A DNA stretch of 64,000 nucleotides from Nostoc edaphicum CCNP1411 (GCF_014023275.1 NZ_CP054698.1:4836001-4900000); one strand, 5' to 3'. Counted from the first letter of the stretch, positions 17,450 to 25,979 are shown. The notes: generated by a model not told the origin, from the letters alone. Numbers and translations are program-made.

Positions 17450-18256
17450 TTGGTTAACCTGACGCCTACCGAATTAGAACGCTATCGTCGCCAAATGATG
17501 CTTCCGAATTTTGGCGAAACAGCACAGAAACGCCTAAAGTCAGCGACAGTTTTGGTTACAGGTGTGGGAGGATTAGGCGGTACGGCGGCGCTTTACTTAG
17601 CAGTAGCGGGCGTTGGGCGGCTAATCTTAGTCCGGGGTGGTGACTTGCGGCTAGATGATATGAATCGTCAGGTTCTTATGACTGATGATTGGGTAGGTAA
17701 GCCAAGGGTATTCAAAGCTAAAGAAACTCTGGATGCGATTAATCCTGATGTCCAAGTGGAAATTGTTCATGATTACATCACCCCGGAAAATGTAGATTCG
17801 TTAGTGCAGTCGGCTGATATGGCTCTTGATTGCGCCCACAACTTTACAGAGCGCAATTTGTTAAATGAAGCCTGTGTGCGATCGCGTAAGCCAATGGTGG
17901 AAGCCGCAATGAATGGCATGGAGGCTTACCTGACGACGATTATTCCTGGTGTGACTCCTTGCTTGTCTTGTCTGTTTCCAGAAAAGCCTGATTGGGATCA
18001 GCGCGGCTTTTCAGTTCTAGGCGCTGTTTCTGGAACCCTAGCTTGTCTAACAGCACTGGAAGCTATCAAGCTGATCACCGGATTTAGTCAGCCTCTATTG
18101 TCGCAATTGCTGACAATCGACCTAAATCGGATGGAATTTGCTAAACGCCGTTCTCACCGCGATCGCTCTTGTCCAGTATGCGGTAATAGTGCGCCTTGGA
18201 GACACGCACAGGCTAATTCGATGGAACCCACAGGTATTACACAAAATAGTCATTAG
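17450..18256 (+). CDS. hesA: HesA, MoeB/ThiF-type adenylating enzyme
   Basis: A 268-residue E1-like enzyme with a nucleotide-binding glycine motif (TGVGGLGG, 37-44) and paired zinc cysteines Cys171/Cys174 and Cys241/Cys244. The start is a TTG at 17450: a strong AGGAGG (17438-17443) lies 6 bases upstream, and the sequence MVNLTPTELERYRRQMMLPN is the normal family beginning. HesA is conserved downstream of nifW in heterocystous cyanobacteria, where it supports nitrogen fixation, probably by activating a carboxy-terminal protein partner or taking part in metal/sulfur cofactor chemistry. The precise reaction is not known. Confidence 0.93.
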   Translation: MVNLTPTELERYRRQMMLPNFGETAQKRLKSATVLVTGVGGLGGTAALYLAVAGVGRLILVRGGDLRLDDMNRQVLMTDDWVGKPRVFKAKETLDAINPDVQVEIVHDYITPENVDSLVQSADMALDCAHNFTERNLLNEACVRSRKPMVEAAMNGMEAYLTTIIPGVTPCLSCLFPEKPDWDQRGFSVLGAVSGTLACLTALEAIKLITGFSQPLLSQLLTIDLNRMEFAKRRSHRDRSCPVCGNSAPWRHAQANSMEPTGITQNSH

Positions 18257-18392
18257 TCATTAGTCATTGGTCATTAGTAAATAGCAACTAACAAATGACA
18301 TAGACGCGCCAGCGGCTACTCTTACGAGAACGCTTTCAGCAAACCCGCAGGTAGGACAACTGACAAAGGACAACTGACGAAGGACAAACCCC
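18253..18392. repeat. Composite intergenic repeat between hesA and hesB
   Basis: Tandem TCATTAG/TCATTGG heptamers are followed by the segment GACGCGCCAGCGGCT, CCCGCAGGTAGGAC and then GGACAA repeats. The same composite unit, in the same order, occurs inside mutS at 43231-43341. It separates hesA from hesB. Confidence 0.75.
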
Positions 18393-18435
18393 ACCTGAAA
18401 TCAGAACAACTAATCGCTACAAATCAGGAGACTTC

Positions 18436-18807
18436 ATGGCCGTTATTTTATCAGAAAAAGCAGAATTTCATCTGCGGGCATTCCTCAAAGGTTCCGCATC
18501 CGATGCTAATGGCGCAACTAAAGGTGTCCGCATTTCTGTAAGAGATGGTGGTTGCAGTGGCTATGAATATGCGATAGACATCACCAGCAAGCCTCAACCA
18601 GATGATTTAGTAAGCCAGCAAGGCAAAGTGCTAGTTTACGTTGATGCCAAAAGTGCGCCCTTATTAGACGGAGTTATCGTTGACTTCGTTGAGGGAGTGA
18701 TGGAAAGCGGTTTTAAGTTCATCAACCCCAATGCAACTGATACCTGCGGTTGTGGAAAGTCCTTCAAAACAGACGATGGTACGCCTACTGGTGTACCTTG
18801 CAGCTAA
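18436..18807 (+). CDS. hesB: HesB, IscA-type iron-sulfur assembly protein
   Basis: A 123-residue A-type Fe-S carrier with the three conserved cysteines Cys40 (GGCSGYEY), Cys104 and Cys106 (DTCGCGKSF). HesB/IscA proteins bind iron or [2Fe-2S]/[4Fe-4S] clusters and hand them to apo-proteins. Within the hesA-hesB-fdxH arrangement it is presumed to serve nitrogenase-related Fe-S proteins. The C-terminal tail KTDDGTPTGVPCS adds a further Cys. A CAGGAG ribosome binding site is present. Confidence 0.95.
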   Translation: MAVILSEKAEFHLRAFLKGSASDANGATKGVRISVRDGGCSGYEYAIDITSKPQPDDLVSQQGKVLVYVDAKSAPLLDGVIVDFVEGVMESGFKFINPNATDTCGCGKSFKTDDGTPTGVPCS

Positions 18808-19070
18808 CATCATTCCGTTAGGCGCCAAGTTTGATTGTAAAGGCTTTCTATAGATGCGGTAAGCGATCGCGGAGCGTCTCTAAGAGTTGCCTTGCCGCGG
18901 GCTTATCGCCTTGCCTTGAGTTAGCCTCTAGTTCGCTTTGCATTCCTCACTCTCATAGAGAAGCTGACCAAACTTAGCATCTCTGTAAGAAGGGAAACAA
19001 AAAGTAGGATAGGTTGCTCAAAAATTTCGGAAATTAGACCCACTGTATAACGTTTGAGGAGAATCGGAAA
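18808..19070. promoter_or_regulatory. hesB-fdxH intergenic region, probable fdxH leader
   Basis: It contains a palindrome-rich repeat (about 18855-18920, with GCGATCGCGGAGCGTCTC) and then the fdxH leader ending in GAGGAGAATCGGAAA, a good ribosome binding site. No confident NtcA box or -10 was identified. fdxH is known to have its own promoter in Anabaena, which would place it here. Confidence 0.35.
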
Positions 19071-19370
19071 ATGGCTTCCTACCAAGTTAGATTAATCAAC
19101 AAAAAAGAAGACATCGACACCACAATTGAAGTTGACGAAGAGACGACAATCTTGGAAGCAGCAGAAGAGAATGGTATTGAGTTGCCCTTTTCATGTCATG
19201 CAGGTTCCTGCTCTAGCTGTGTTGGTAAAGTTGTCGAAGGTGAAGTTAATCAAGACGATCAAAACTTTTTAGATGATGATCAGGTTTCTAAAGGATACGC
19301 TCTACTTTGTGTAACTTATCCTCGTTCTAATTGCACAATCAAAACACATCAAGAAGCGTATCTCGTATAA
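19071..19370 (+). CDS. fdxH: Heterocyst-type [2Fe-2S] ferredoxin
   Basis: A 99-residue plant-type ferredoxin with ligands Cys42, Cys47, Cys50 ([10 protein letters not shown]) and Cys80. It closely resembles FdxH of Anabaena as recalled, including the start [19 protein letters not shown] and the C-terminus [12 protein letters not shown]. The lysines at positions 11-12, noted for FdxH interaction with nitrogenase reductase, are present. FdxH delivers electrons to NifH in heterocysts. It lies downstream of hesB on the same strand, in the order known from heterocystous cyanobacteria. Confidence 0.95.
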   Translation: MASYQVRLINKKEDIDTTIEVDEETTILEAAEENGIELPFSCHAGSCSSCVGKVVEGEVNQDDQNFLDDDQVSKGYALLCVTYPRSNCTIKTHQEAYLV

Positions 19371-19473
19371 AGTATTACTTTGGTTTCTGCCTTTAGCGAC
19401 CAAAGAAAAATGAAGGATGAAGGATGAAAATATACTTCCTTCTTCCCTTCACAATTCCTAATTTATAATTAAA

Positions 19474-19734
19474 ATGTTTACTCGCTTTAGTGTAACTGGC
19501 TGTTCATTAGAATTATTGAGAATAGGAGAGCAAGCAATCGTCACCTTCTGTAAAAGTCAGAATAAAAAAATCTTAAGCCAACTTATATCAATGGGAATAA
19601 TATCAGGGACTACTATCACTTTAAAACAAAACTTACCTTCTTTGATTATCACAATTGGAAACACAGATTTGGCACTAGATATAGAAAGTGTTCGCGCCAT
19701 TTACGTTCGTATTATTGATAATACAATTAATTAA
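19474..19734 (+). CDS. FeoA-like protein
   Basis: An 86-residue protein resembling the FeoA SH3-like domain, which in ferrous iron transport assists FeoB: GEQAIVTFCKSQNKKILSQL, then ISMGIISGTTITL and LALDIESVRAIYVR. There is no FeoB nearby. Its place directly downstream of fdxH suggests a role tied to iron supply in nitrogen-fixing cells, but that is inference. It ends just before a strong terminator. Confidence 0.75.
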   Translation: MFTRFSVTGCSLELLRIGEQAIVTFCKSQNKKILSQLISMGIISGTTITLKQNLPSLIITIGNTDLALDIESVRAIYVRIIDNTIN

Positions 19735-19746
19735 CATTTGGATATT

Positions 19747-19787
19747 AAAAATAGAGTGGCTTATACTTTACAAGCCACTCTATTTTT
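19747..19787. terminator. Bidirectional intrinsic terminator
   Basis: A perfect 16-bp stem, AAAAATAGAGTGGCTT (19747-19762) with its inverse (19772-19787), 9-base loop, ending in T-runs in both directions. It separates the feoA-like gene (+) from the convergent mop-like gene (-), whose stop codon it touches. It ends the nifK-to-feoA run of genes. Confidence 0.9.
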
Positions 19788-19996
19788 CAATCAACAGCAA
19801 CTATTACATCTGATGATTTAATTACGGCATAAGCTTGTTTACCTTCTGTAAGCCCTAGCTTTTCTGCCGATGATTTTGTGATGATTGATACTAGCTCTAC
19901 TCCTGGTGCTAGTTCTAAAGTTATCTCAGTATTAACTGAACCATGTACAACTTGTTTGACAGTACCCTTAAGAGAATTACGAGCGCTAATTTCCAT
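19787..19996 (-). CDS. Mop/TOBE-domain molybdate-binding protein
   Basis: A 69-residue single TOBE/Mop domain counted from the ATG at 19996 (MEISARNSLKGTVKQVVHGS, then VNTEITLELAPGVELVSIIT and KSSAEKLGLTEGKQAYAVIK). Such molbindins bind molybdate or tungstate oxyanions in oligomers and buffer molybdenum. Next to nif genes, a role in Mo storage for FeMo-cofactor synthesis is likely. The frame extends five codons further upstream to 20011, but the ATG at 19996 gives the normal family start. It is transcribed toward the feoA-like gene. Confidence 0.85.
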   Translation of the reverse strand: MEISARNSLKGTVKQVVHGSVNTEITLELAPGVELVSIITKSSAEKLGLTEGKQAYAVIKSSDVIVAVD

Positions 19997-20276
19997 GTTT
20001 TTACTTACCAAAGTTAACTATTTTTACTTTAGTAAAGTAGCAAGCTTTGATTTTAAAACTAGCTTTCTTTAAAATATCTTAATATTTTTGAAATAATTAT
20101 CATTTATCTAATGTTGATGCCTCTACTTGACGAGTATTACAAAAATGCGTGGTCATTTACTGCAAAGCATAGGATAAAACAATTTAAACAAAACTAATAT
20201 TGATGGATTTTATTATCAATATTAGGATAGCTGTTCTTATTATGATTAAGTTTCTAAGAAACAGATTTTAGAAGCG

Positions 20277-20390
20277 ATGGATACAAGCGATCGCTCTCTT
20301 ATAATTGATACTATAGCCAGTCTCCAAGAATCAGCCAAAGTAATTAGTTCTCGATTATGCGAATCTGCTAATATAAAAATTAACAAGTAA
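20277..20390 (+). CDS. Possible 37-residue peptide upstream of nifV
   Basis: A short open frame (ATG at 20277, stop 20388-20390) beginning MDTSDRSLIIDTIASLQES, 35 bp before the nifV start. There is no recognisable family and no strong ribosome binding site. It may be a leader peptide or chance. The rest of 19997-20425 is AT-rich leader sequence for the divergent mop-like gene and nifV; no other gene is seen there. Confidence 0.2.
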   Translation: MDTSDRSLIIDTIASLQESAKVISSRLCESANIKINK

Positions 20391-20425
20391 ATATCCTTAG
20401 CAAGAATTAACACAAGGATTGCTCG

Positions 20426-21565
20426 ATGTCGCTATCTGAATTTGCAATTGTAGAAAGTACTCTCCGTGAAGGCGAACAATTTATAAAAGCCAATTTTTCC
20501 TCAGATGATAAAGTCGAAATTGCTGAGGCGCTTGGTGCATTTGGAGTTGAATATATAGAGTTAACTTCACCAATCGCTTCACCTCAATCGAGACAAGACT
20601 GTGAACGATTGGCTGGGTTAGGATTACCTTCCAAAATTTTAACTCACATTCGCTGTCACTTAGAAGATGCTAAAGTCGCTTTAGCCACAGGTGTAGCTGG
20701 GATTAATTTAACTATAGGTAGTTCTTCTTTGATGCGTCAGTTCAGTCATGGTAAAAATATTAATCAAATTATTGATTTAGCGTCGGAAGTCTTAACTTTT
20801 ATTCATCAGCAAGCTCCCAATATTGAGTTACGTTTTTCTGCTGAGGATTCCTCACGCACTTCCACAGAAGATTTAATCAAAATTTACTCGGCGATTGAGA
20901 AATTAGGAGTTGTCAAACGAATAGGAATTGCTGATACGGTAGGAATTAGTACCCCAATGCAAGTATTTGAATTAGTGAAGACTTTGCGCCAGTTCACCAA
21001 TTTAGATATTGAGTTTCATGGACATAATGATACAGAATGCGCTACTGCTAACAGTTATACAGCACTGGAAGCAGGAGCAACTCATATCGATACTTGTGTG
21101 CTTGGTATTGGTGAACGCAATGGTATTACCTCACTAGCCGGATTTATCGCTAGGTTATATGCTACAAATCCGGAGCAGATTAAGTGTAAATATCGCTTGG
21201 AAGAACTGGCTAACTTGCATGAATTAGTTGCGAGAAAAGTTGGAATTTCTATTCCTTTTAATCACTGTATTTTTGGGGAGAGTGCTTTTAGTCATAAAGC
21301 TGGGATTCATACTAAAGCTATGCTCAATAGTTCTGAGACTTATGAAGCTATTAACCCCCGGAGTTTTGGTGTAACGCGCTCAATTTTAATCAATCATAAA
21401 TTAGCTGGTAAACAAGCGATTAATCACCGAGCTAATGAATTAGGACTTTCCTTTAATTTATCCCAGCTTAAAGATATTACCCATAGGTTGAAAACTTTAG
21501 CTGATCAACAAAGTCTTACCATCGAAGATGTAGACAATATCTTATATTCTTATCATTGCCAGTAA
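20426..21565 (+). CDS. nifV: Homocitrate synthase NifV
   Basis: A 379-residue enzyme of the HMGL-like TIM-barrel family. It condenses acetyl-CoA with 2-oxoglutarate to give homocitrate, the organic ligand of the FeMo-cofactor. The signature ESTLREGEQF has catalytic Arg14; the metal-binding HGHND has His198 and His200; the GIGERNG and SHKAGIH segments are intact. The N-terminal REGEQ form points to homocitrate synthase rather than isopropylmalate synthase, and the length (no regulatory domain) fits NifV. Neighbours are the nif block upstream and the ankyrin/SagB genes downstream. Confidence 0.92.
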   Translation: MSLSEFAIVESTLREGEQFIKANFSSDDKVEIAEALGAFGVEYIELTSPIASPQSRQDCERLAGLGLPSKILTHIRCHLEDAKVALATGVAGINLTIGSSSLMRQFSHGKNINQIIDLASEVLTFIHQQAPNIELRFSAEDSSRTSTEDLIKIYSAIEKLGVVKRIGIADTVGISTPMQVFELVKTLRQFTNLDIEFHGHNDTECATANSYTALEAGATHIDTCVLGIGERNGITSLAGFIARLYATNPEQIKCKYRLEELANLHELVARKVGISIPFNHCIFGESAFSHKAGIHTKAMLNSSETYEAINPRSFGVTRSILINHKLAGKQAINHRANELGLSFNLSQLKDITHRLKTLADQQSLTIEDVDNILYSYHCQ

Positions 21566-21583
21566 ATTTTAAAATATACGCAC

Positions 21584-21680
21584 TTATAGCGTTTCCCAGG
21601 CAAATGAGGTACACCCAAATCTTGCTCACCAAGGTTAATAGCTTTAAAAACGTACCTCACTAGATCGGGAACCGCTATAA
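21584..21680. repeat. 97-bp inverted-repeat (MITE-like) element downstream of nifV
   Basis: The ends are inverted copies: TTATAGCGTTTCCC...TGAGGTAC at the left (21584-21612) and the inverse of TTATAGCGGTTCCC...TGAGGTAC at the right. There is no coding capacity. An element with related ends (TATAGCGGTTCTC) lies at 39473-39622. Confidence 0.65.
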
Positions 21681-22174
21681 CCCTCTTCTGTCACTCTCCG
21701 AAAACATTTGCCTTTTCTAAAATCTAGAGCTTTTGTATAACAAGCGATTGCGCGATTATTTTCTAATAACAAATACAAGTCCTATTTTTTTCTAATAGTA
21801 TAGCTTGTATTGATTGCCTCATGAGGCTTCTAGCGATCACTTTCCCGGAAAGTGACAGAAGAGGGATAATATCCAAGTGCAGATCCTCGACTTCTTGAAG
21901 AAGTCGGGGATCTAAATCCACCTATATCTGCTATTAATCTATCTTATGGAAGAAAACTGTAAAAATTACTGCTTTCCCATTATTTTTCAAGCTTTTTTAA
22001 GAAGAATGTTTGCTGTTCTTTATAAATGATTCATAATTTAAACTTATAAAATTGATAGCATATATGTAAGTTAAAAGGATTTAAATAACATTTTTGCAAA
22101 GATGGTGAGCATTGCTCACCATTATATTTGCCAAGCAAATTTATATTAGTAAAAAAGTTAACTGAGGAGTAGTT
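21681..22174. other. Intergenic region with three hairpins, leader of the ankyrin gene
   Basis: No gene is visible. A 15-bp stem with one mismatch lies at 21881-21913 (AGATCCTCGACTTCTT and its inverse), a family also used as the aqpZ terminator. A perfect stem ATGGTGAGC/GCTCACCAT lies at 22102-22122, and a small ATTTGC/GCAAAT stem at about 22126-22140. A GAGGAG ribosome binding site precedes the ankyrin gene. Confidence 0.5.
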
Positions 22175-22663
22175 ATGAATCGAACCAACAGTCAAAATTT
22201 GAGTGGCGTAACAACCCAATGGCTAATAGCAAAAGGCTATAATCCTGGCGATTTAAATCAGACAGGTGAAAATGGTGACACAGCTTTGATGAAAGCTACA
22301 AGAGAAGGAGTTTATGTAGTCGTCAAAGAACTAATTGATGTAGGTGTGGATATCAATGCTCGAAATAGCGATCGCAACAACGCTTTGTGGTTTGCTTGTT
22401 TTGGTAATCACTACGATTTAATTAATTTATTGTTGGCTCACAACATTAATATTGACAACCAAAATGATAACGGTGCAACTGTTTTAATGTACGCAGCATC
22501 AGCCGGAAAGACAGAAGTCGTCAAGTTACTTTTACAACACCATCCTAATTTATATTTAAAAAACTTAGACGATTATAAAGCGATAGATTTTGCTAGCAAT
22601 GTAGAAGTTTTAAGGATACTTAAAAATGCCATCAAGTCAGATATCGGGAAAAGCCTATCATGA
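22175..22663 (+). CDS. Ankyrin-repeat protein
   Basis: A 162-residue protein with three ankyrin repeats (about residues 32-65, 66-98 and 99-131: GDTALMKATREGVYVVVKEL, NNALWFACFGNHYDLINLLL, ATVLMYAASAGKTEVVKLLL) and a capping region. Ankyrin repeats mediate protein contacts. The gene overlaps the downstream SagB-type gene by 38 bp in another frame, which strongly suggests that the two are translated together and work together. The start is supported by GAGGAG 7 bases upstream. It lies between nifV and hupW, so a nitrogen fixation or hydrogen uptake link is possible but unproven. Confidence 0.88.
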   Translation: MNRTNSQNLSGVTTQWLIAKGYNPGDLNQTGENGDTALMKATREGVYVVVKELIDVGVDINARNSDRNNALWFACFGNHYDLINLLLAHNINIDNQNDNGATVLMYAASAGKTEVVKLLLQHHPNLYLKNLDDYKAIDFASNVEVLRILKNAIKSDIGKSLS

Positions 22664-23912
22664 CGCTACCAAGCATTCTTACTTATCGGTACAACTTGAT
22701 CCAAATTATGTAGATGCTTCAACACAGCCATCTTCATTTAAAATTTATCCCAAGTTTTATCGGAGAGTGAAATTAAATCTCAATAATCCTGTTCATTCTT
22801 TTATCTCATTAACCAGTGCGATAACCCTAGAAAAAGTATATAAAGATGGCCCTTATAAATTGCGGGTGAATCCATCAGCAGGCGCTCTGTATCCTACAGA
22901 AGTTTACGTACAGGTTCGCGGGATTGAGGGAATGGTAGATGGTATATACCATTTAGAAGTTGAGAATAATTGTCTAACACTTATCTATGAATTAATCGAT
23001 GATGGGTTAGAGAGTTATATTATACCGGGTAAAAGTATCAACGGATTCATCTTTTTAATTAGTTGTGTTTATTATAGGTCTAGCTGGAAATATCAAAATA
23101 GAAGCATAAGATATTGCTTATTAGATAGCGGACACCATTTAGGTGCGATCGCAGCTTCAGCTTTTCTCCACAACCGAAATATACAACTAGTTTTCGACTT
23201 TGATAAACTTTCGCTCAATTCATATTTGGGATTTGAGAACAAAGAGTTTATCACTGCTTGTGTGGTGTCAGGAGAAGTACAAGACAAGAAAATCAGACAC
23301 TTAAGGCTGAAAATTCCTTTTGTTTCTGGTACTGATTATTTTGAATCCAATCAATTTATTGAAGATGCCTATCAAGCAACTACTCTACAAAAGAGTCGCC
23401 AGCAAAAATTAGAGTATCCTCAATTTGATTTTGATCAGGATAAATTTTATCAAACTGTTTGGAATAGACGTTCTATTAGACGTTTCCGGAAAGAGGCTAT
23501 TTCTCAAGAAGATTATTTATATGTAGTGCAACAACTTCAACAGTCAATACCGACAGAAAATTATGAGGAAATAGAAATTTACTCAGTGGTGCATCGAGTA
23601 AATGGAATGACACCTGGGTTATATAAAGGAACAAATCTGATTAAGACAGGTAATTTTAGTGAAAAAACAGGTTACCTATGTATTAATCAGGCTATTGCTA
23701 GAGATGGCGCTGTAACTTTATTTTTTGTGTCAGATTATTTAAATTATCAAACTGCTATGCAAATAGCTGGTTTTCTCGGACAGAGACTTTATTTAACTAG
23801 TAATTATTTGGGAATTCAGTGTAGTGGAATTGGTGCTTATTATGATGATGAAACCCAAGAATTATTAGAGACAAATAAAGATGTACTTTATGGGATGGCA
23901 ATTGGAATATAA
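22626..23912 (+). CDS. SagB-type double nitroreductase-fold oxidoreductase
   Basis: A 428-residue protein with two nitroreductase-like halves. The N-terminal half has NPSAGALYPTEVYVQV and GIYHLE as in SagB/ThcOx proteins; the C-terminal half starts with the flavin-binding VWNRRSIRRFRKEAISQEDY and ends GIGAYYDDETQELL...GMAIGI. SagB-type enzymes use FMN and in azol(in)e peptide biosynthesis dehydrogenate azolines, but no precursor peptide, cyclodehydratase or transporter is seen here. The gene overlaps the ankyrin gene by 38 bp and is followed by a small unknown gene 18 bp later, so it is probably an operon. The reaction is unknown. Confidence 0.85.
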   Translation: MPSSQISGKAYHDATKHSYLSVQLDPNYVDASTQPSSFKIYPKFYRRVKLNLNNPVHSFISLTSAITLEKVYKDGPYKLRVNPSAGALYPTEVYVQVRGIEGMVDGIYHLEVENNCLTLIYELIDDGLESYIIPGKSINGFIFLISCVYYRSSWKYQNRSIRYCLLDSGHHLGAIAASAFLHNRNIQLVFDFDKLSLNSYLGFENKEFITACVVSGEVQDKKIRHLRLKIPFVSGTDYFESNQFIEDAYQATTLQKSRQQKLEYPQFDFDQDKFYQTVWNRRSIRRFRKEAISQEDYLYVVQQLQQSIPTENYEEIEIYSVVHRVNGMTPGLYKGTNLIKTGNFSEKTGYLCINQAIARDGAVTLFFVSDYLNYQTAMQIAGFLGQRLYLTSNYLGIQCSGIGAYYDDETQELLETNKDVLYGMAIGI

Positions 23913-23930
23913 GTAGGAAACTAAAGAGAG

Positions 23931-24305
23931 ATGGCTAAAAAGATGTATTACTTTAATAGTGATGACTCACATCCTATGCAACCGACATCTGCGGATATTA
24001 TACTGCGGCAGCAACTAGAATATTCTATTAGCAGATACTTTTATGACGCTTGCGATCGCACTATTCAAAATCTTCTATCTGATTGTCGGTGGTATGTCAC
24101 AACCCATGCCAATGCTCTGACATTGGTAATTGAATGTCCCGATCAGGTTACTAATTGGCGTATTTTACAAAAAATTGTGCCAATGGGGACATTACTCTAC
24201 GCAATTGTCAGCAGTGCGAAAATCCGTGTTTGTCCCCCAGAAAGTCAAGGTATACCTTTTGAAATGAGGGTAGATGAACTTTCTGTTTATCGGGATTGGG
24301 CATAA
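23931..24305 (+). CDS. Conserved-looking hypothetical protein in the ankyrin/SagB operon
   Basis: A 124-residue soluble protein with no recognised domain. It starts MAKKMYYFNSDDSHPMQPTS, and its centre (DRTIQNLLSDCRWYVTTHAN, then ALTLVIECPDQVTNWRIL) looks like a small alpha/beta domain. It follows the SagB-type gene by 18 bp with an AGAGAG leader, so it is likely the third gene of the ankyrin-SagB operon. It converges on hupW with a palindromic hairpin between the stops. I do not recognise the family. Confidence 0.75.
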   Translation: MAKKMYYFNSDDSHPMQPTSADIILRQQLEYSISRYFYDACDRTIQNLLSDCRWYVTTHANALTLVIECPDQVTNWRILQKIVPMGTLLYAIVSSAKIRVCPPESQGIPFEMRVDELSVYRDWA

Positions 24306-24315
24306 AAGATTGGAG

Positions 24316-24335
24316 AGATGCGATTAATCGCATCT
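24316..24335. terminator. Palindromic hairpin between convergent genes
   Basis: The perfect 20-bp palindrome AGATGCGATTAATCGCATCT lies between the stop codons of the 124-residue gene (+) and hupW (-). It is related to the nifD-nifK palindrome at 10788. It could end transcripts from both sides, although no long T-run is present. Confidence 0.5.
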
Positions 24336-24354
24336 GTACAAGAGTTAGGAATTT

Positions 24355-24825
24355 TTACTTATTATTCTGGCTGATAAGTGCAGCTACCTCTTCAAAAACC
24401 AAATCAGCAGAATGTTTAATAGCAGGACTTAACTCTAGTCCAAAACCAAGATTTGCCGCCTCAATTAAATAAACTGTCACATCTTCGGGAAAGTCATTTT
24501 TAAAGATTTTACGTCCGGCGGCTAAAGCATTATCCCAACGAAAATCGTGCAAGTTATAGCTAGGTTCTGGCAAAGCTTCCAGTTCTTTTCCTGGAACTTT
24601 AAACACAGCACCGGGTTCAGAACCAGTTGAACTTGCATCAATAATTACTAATTGTTTACTACCTCTAGCTTGAAACATTACTTCCATCCCTGCGGTACCA
24701 CAGTCATAAACTCGCACATGAAGGTGAGGGTTTTCAGCTAGATATTTCTGTAAGCGTTGGGCGATAATTACGCCTACTGCGTCGTCACTGCGATTGAGAT
24801 TTCCGCAACCAATAATAGTTAGCAT
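24355..24825 (-). CDS. hupW: Uptake hydrogenase maturation protease HupW
   Basis: A 156-residue HybD/HupD-type endopeptidase that clips the C-terminus of the [NiFe]-hydrogenase large subunit after nickel insertion. Motifs: GCGNLNRSDDAVGV at the N-terminus, Asp63 (VIIDASSTGSEPG) and His93 (NLHDFRWDNAL). Asp15 replaces the first Ni-ligand Glu of HybD. The NLNRSDDAVG form resembles the uptake-hydrogenase protease HupW of Anabaena, which I recall as also lying near the nif genes on the opposite strand. It recycles nitrogenase-derived H2 indirectly by maturing HupL; hupSL is not in this window. Confidence 0.88.
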   Translation of the reverse strand: MLTIIGCGNLNRSDDAVGVIIAQRLQKYLAENPHLHVRVYDCGTAGMEVMFQARGSKQLVIIDASSTGSEPGAVFKVPGKELEALPEPSYNLHDFRWDNALAAGRKIFKNDFPEDVTVYLIEAANLGFGLELSPAIKHSADLVFEEVAALISQNNK

Positions 24826-25003
24826 AAGATGATATTTAATTATTTAAACAGTTCTAAATTCAGTTAAAGCACGTTCACTTTGAGGTTTAAAAGCTAACAT
24901 AATAATACTTTTGGTAACCCCTGGGTTGAATAATTCCACGTCATTAAAATGTTTTTTAGTGACTATGACCCAATTTGAAGTTTTGGAGTGGTAGGATTTT
25001 TGG

Positions 25004-25795
25004 ATGTTTGATAACATCTGCAAATTCCTCGCCGAAAACTTTTCCACTGACTTTGCCACTTGGCTGCTGGGAGAACCCATTTCCCTTACGGAGTTAAGTC
25101 CTTCTGAACTCTCGTTGGAACCCATTCGAGCTGATGCACTAATTTTATTGGAATCAACAGAACTAGTGCTTCACCTAGAGTTTCAGACTCAACCCGATCC
25201 TAATATCCCATTTCGTATGATTGACTATCGCTTGCGAGTGTATCGACGCTTTCCCCAAAAGCAGATGCGTCAAGTGGTGATCTATCTTAAAGAAACAAGC
25301 TCAGAACTTGTGCAACAAAATACTTTTACTATTGGTGCTACTCGCCATGAGTTCGAGGTAGTTCGACTATGGGAACAGCCGACAGCAGTATTTTTGAGCT
25401 ATCCAGGTTTACTTCCATTCGCGGTGTTGGGTGGGACAGATGACCGTGAAATTATGTTACAATAAGTAGCACAGAAAATTACAGGGATTCCTGACCAACG
25501 GTTGCAGAATAATGTGGCAGCTGCAACATCAATTCTAGCTGGTCTAGTATTAGAGAAAGGGTTCATTCAAAGAGTATTACGGAGAGACAATATGCGCGAA
25601 TCTGTAATTTATCAAGAGATTGAGGCTGAAGCTAAAGCCGAAGGTAGAGCCGAAGGCTTACAAGAGGGGATTCGGCGGGTTGCGGTGAATCTGCTCAAAA
25701 GCCAAATGCCTTTAGAGGAAGTGGCAAAATTAACTGGGTTATCAATTGAAGATGTACAGTTGTTGCAAACAGAGATAGAGAGGAAGTCAATGTAA
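25004..25795 (+). pseudogene. Rpn-family nuclease/transposase-like gene with in-frame stop
   Basis: The reading frame from 25004 encodes an Rpn/PD-(D/E)XK-type protein of the kind common in cyanobacteria (FLAENFSTDFATWLLGEP, then HLEFQTQPDPNIPFRMIDYR, a nuclease core with E-F-Q). It stops at TAA 25463-25465, then continues in the same frame without any shift (VAQKITGIPDQRLQNNVAAA, AILAGLVLEKG-like, RRDNMRESVIYQEIEAEAKAEGRAEG) to 25795. The C-terminal part is the usual alpha-helical tail of the family. One nonsense mutation therefore splits an otherwise intact gene of about 263 codons. Two separate peptides cannot be excluded. Confidence 0.75.
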
Positions 25796-25979
25796 TTCGT
25801 AATTCGTAATTCGTAATTATTACGCTGCGAATAAATTAGGATGGCTCTGAATAAAAACGATCGCGATCGCTTCTTACTTACACCTCTGCTCAGAAGGCGA
25901 TCGCTCAATTTCACTTGCTTCAAAATATAAGTAATTTCTCACTATAAATTGATAAAATTTTACAGGCAAAAACAAACAA

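Noticed and set aside
18808..19070. NtcA box (GTA-N8-TAC) upstream of fdxH
   Set aside because: Only a near match without the TAC half was seen; not strong enough to report.
22626..23912. Azole/RiPP biosynthesis cluster from the SagB-type gene
   Set aside because: No precursor peptide, cyclodehydratase (SagC/D) or transporter gene is adjacent.
24844..25125. 93-codon minus-strand frame upstream of hupW
   Set aside because: It overlaps the start of the Rpn-type pseudogene and has no recognised family; the part near hupW could be a decayed gene, but support is too weak.
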